A stretch of DNA of 7,639 nt from JAEKLB01 sp050249235 (GTDB lineage Bacteria; Actinomycetota; Acidimicrobiia; Acidimicrobiales; CADCSY01): assembly GCA_050249235.1 (NCBI GenBank), contig JBFWQW010000128.1, positions 1 to 7,639 of the forward strand, written 5' to 3'. Of the stretch, positions 5,981-7,639 are shown piece after piece. Under the pieces are notes generated by a model. The model was not told where the DNA came from, ran no database searches, and saw nothing but the letters and a program-made list of their open reading frames with translations. The translations under genes and the position numbers were made by a program. Numbering within the stretch: the first letter of the stretch is position 1; each line of letters opens with the position of its first letter.

Positions 5981-6853
5981 TCACTTCGGGCCCTCCTTGG
6001 GGCGGATGACGGAGACGACGACGATGCAGGCCACGGAGACGATGGCGAGGAGGAAGGCGGTGGCGTAGGCGCCACCCTTGTCGAAGTTGAGGTACTTCTC
6101 CTCCACGACCAGCGTCGCCGTGCGGGTCTCGCCGAGGACGTTGCCCGACACGACCTTCACGGCACCGAACTCGCCGAGGGAGCGGGCCAGGCTCAGCACC
6201 ACCCCGTACACCACCGCCCACTTGATGGATGGCAGGGTGATCCGGCGGAACCGTTGCAGGGCGTTGGCTCCGAGGCTCTGGGCCGCCTGGTCCTGCTCGA
6301 TGCCAATCTCCTCCAGCACCGGCACCACCTCACGGATGACGAGCGGGAGGGCGACGAAGACCGTGGCCAGGATGATGCCCGGGGTCGCGAAGATCACCTG
6401 GAAGCCTGCATCTTCGAGCGTCGGACCGAACCAGCCGCTGCGCCCGCCGTAGACCAGGGTGAGCGCGAGGCCGACCACGATCGGCGAGACCGACAAGGGC
6501 AGGTCGATCAGCGCGCTCAGGGCCCGCTTGCCGGGGAACTCGTACCGCACGAGCAGCAGGGAGATCCCGATGCCGAAGATCGTGTTGACGACGACGGACA
6601 CGACCGCCACCACGACCGTGAGGCGCAGGGCGTCCACCACGTCCGGATCGTCGAAGAGCGTCTGCAGGTCGGTCAGGCCGTCCGCGAAGGTGAACTTGAC
6701 GACCTGCGACACGGGCCAGGCCACCAGCAGGAAGAGGTAGGCGCTCACGACCAGCCGGTAGAGGTACCGGGTGGCACTGCGGGGTGGGCGCGGCCGGCGG
6801 GATGCACGGGCGGGAGCCGGGGCCTCCTCGTCCGTCAGGGTCAGCTCAGCCAC
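5981..6853 (-). CDS. cysW: Sulfate/thiosulfate ABC importer permease CysW
   Basis: The 290-residue permease matches the usual CysW length. After a cytoplasmic tail rich in Arg, Pro and Ala (1-29) I see six hydrophobic segments at about 33-53, 78-102, 115-136, 155-178, 213-235 and 263-284. The EAA-type cytoplasmic loop that docks to CysA reads QAAQSLGANALQRFRRITLP (189-208), with the key G195. LARSLGEFGAVKVVSGN and TRTATLVVEEKYLNFD are typical of CysW. Its GTG start at 6853 lies inside the end of cysT, giving an 8-bp overlap, and no SD is visible, so translation probably depends on ribosomes finishing cysT. With CysT it forms the heterodimeric sulfate channel in the cytoplasmic membrane. No truncation or frameshift is seen. 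Confidence 0.97.
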   Translation of the reverse strand: MAELTLTDEEAPAPARASRRPRPPRSATRYLYRLVVSAYLFLLVAWPVSQVVKFTFADGLTDLQTLFDDPDVVDALRLTVVVAVVSVVVNTIFGIGISLLLVRYEFPGKRALSALIDLPLSVSPIVVGLALTLVYGGRSGWFGPTLEDAGFQVIFATPGIILATVFVALPLVIREVVPVLEEIGIEQDQAAQSLGANALQRFRRITLPSIKWAVVYGVVLSLARSLGEFGAVKVVSGNVLGETRTATLVVEEKYLNFDKGGAYATAFLLAIVSVACIVVVSVIRPKEGPK

Positions 6854-7628
6854 GGCCCGAGATCCGGCGTTGGGCCACGTCGACGAGGACGATGACGACG
6901 AGGGATATGGCGAGCAGGACCGTGGCCACCGCAGTGGCCTGCGGGAGCTGGTCGTTCTCGATGCTGCTCAAGATCCGCACCGACGTGACCTCGGTCTTGA
7001 ACGGCAGGTTCCCCGACAGCAGCACGAGCGAGCCGTACTCGCTCACGGCGCGGGCGAACGAGAGCGCCGCGCCCGCCGCGATCGCGGGGGTGAGGCTCGG
7101 CAGCACGATGCGGCGGAAGGTGGTGAACCGGCTGGCGCCCAGCGATGCGGCCGCCTCCTCCACGTCCCGGTCGAGCTCCTCGAGGACCGGCTGCACCATG
7201 CGGACCACGAAGGGGAGGGTCACGAACAGGAACGCCACGAACACGGCGGAGCGCTGGTTGGCGATGTCGACGCCGAGGGGGCTGTCGGCGCCGTAGAGCG
7301 AGAGGAGCACCAGGCCGGCCACGATCGTCGGCAGGGCGAAGGGGATGTCGATGAGCACCTCGAGGAAGCGCTTGCCGAAGAACTGGTCCCGCACGAGCAC
7401 CCAGGCGATGAGGGTGCCCATCACGACGTTGACAGCGGTGACGAGAAGGGCGAAGCCGACCGTGAGCCGGATCGCGGCCGCCGTCTGGTCGTTGGTCACC
7501 GTGTCCCAGAAGCCGCTCCAGCCGGCCCCGGTCGACTTCACCACGACCGCGCTGAGGGGGACCAGCACCAGGAGGCTGAACCAGATCATGGCCACGCCGA
7601 GGCCGAGGCCCGAGACCGGCGTGAGGGT
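6846..7628 (-). CDS. cysT: Sulfate/thiosulfate ABC importer permease CysT, N-terminus missing at contig edge
   Basis: The frame is open to the right edge, so the gene is cut at its 5' end; perhaps 15 to 25 N-terminal residues are missing compared with usual CysT. The first native residues read LTPVSGLGLGVAMIWFSLLV, the expected start of helix 1. GTG at 7595 and ATG at 7589 lie within helix 1 and are unlikely to be the true start. The EAA loop reads EEAAASLGASRFTTFRRIVLP, and FARAVSEYGSLVLLSGNLPFKTEV is a strong CysT signature. About six membrane segments are present in the visible part. It pairs with CysW to form the sulfate/thiosulfate channel, and its stop overlaps the cysW start by 8 bp. 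The sulfate-binding protein gene would normally lie upstream, beyond the window. The outermost 11 bases match sequencing adapter and are excluded from the gene. Confidence 0.97.
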   Translation of the reverse strand, partial: TLTPVSGLGLGVAMIWFSLLVLVPLSAVVVKSTGAGWSGFWDTVTNDQTAAAIRLTVGFALLVTAVNVVMGTLIAWVLVRDQFFGKRFLEVLIDIPFALPTIVAGLVLLSLYGADSPLGVDIANQRSAVFVAFLFVTLPFVVRMVQPVLEELDRDVEEAAASLGASRFTTFRRIVLPSLTPAIAAGAALSFARAVSEYGSLVLLSGNLPFKTEVTSVRILSSIENDQLPQATAVATVLLAISLVVIVLVDVAQRRISGRG

Positions 7629-7639
7629 AGATCGGAAGA
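7629..7639. other. Probable Illumina adapter remnant at contig end
   Basis: The window ends AGATCGGAAGA, identical to the first 11 bases of the common Illumina TruSeq read-through adapter, in the orientation expected at a 3' contig end. It would add three or four foreign codons to cysT. A chance 11-base match exactly at the edge is very unlikely. Confidence 0.85.

Noticed and set aside
5935..6075. N-terminal extension of CysA by 47 residues
   Set aside because: The extension is Ser/Pro-rich, overlaps the end of cysW, and the ATG at 5934 gives the standard CysA N-terminus.
5041..6895. Plus-strand open frames (5041-6009 and 5864-6895) opposite cysA and cysW
   Set aside because: They are antisense shadows; the minus strand carries complete ABC transporter motifs across the same bases.

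Overview
The window looks like a complete short contig from a very GC-rich bacterium, most likely an actinobacterium. This is inferred from the strongly G/C-biased third codon positions, frequent GTG starts, sparse Shine-Dalgarno (SD) signals, a possible leaderless promoter at bioB, and the protein families present. An Acidimicrobiia-like lineage is a guess that only a database search could test. The last 11 bases match the start of the common Illumina adapter, so the right edge is probably an assembly end rather than native DNA.

Layout, left to right. A dihydrofolate-reductase-like (RibD C-terminal family) gene runs off the left edge on the minus strand (1-251). Next is a stretch with one possible small acidic Pro/Gly-rich ORF (523-705, minus). 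A 12-helix-type MFS exporter (EntS/MFS_3 style) follows on the minus strand (782-2104). A divergent intergenic region carries a short dyad and a strong SD. That SD serves a 24-residue ORF whose stop overlaps the GTG start of a YfcE-type metallophosphoesterase (2442-3023, plus). Then, still on plus, come a hairpin, a FrnE-like DsbA-family thiol oxidoreductase (3120-3788) and biotin synthase bioB (3844-4836). A long near-perfect inverted repeat (4893-4941) separates bioB from the convergent sulfate/thiosulfate ABC importer cysT-cysW-cysA on the minus strand (7628 down to 4945). cysT is cut by the right edge.

How the genes work together. CysT and CysW form the membrane channel and CysA the ATPase of one sulfate importer. 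The substrate-binding protein would be expected upstream of cysT, beyond the contig. BioB inserts sulfur into dethiobiotin and the DsbA-like protein handles thiols, so there is a loose sulfur theme. However, the convergent arrangement and the hairpin between bioB and cysA argue against shared transcription. The rest is ordinary chromosomal content. I found no CRISPR array, RNA gene, insertion sequence, phage gene or evident new multi-gene system. The points most worth checking are the tiny coupled ORF, the two hairpins, the possible leaderless bioB start, the small acidic ORF and the adapter at the right end.
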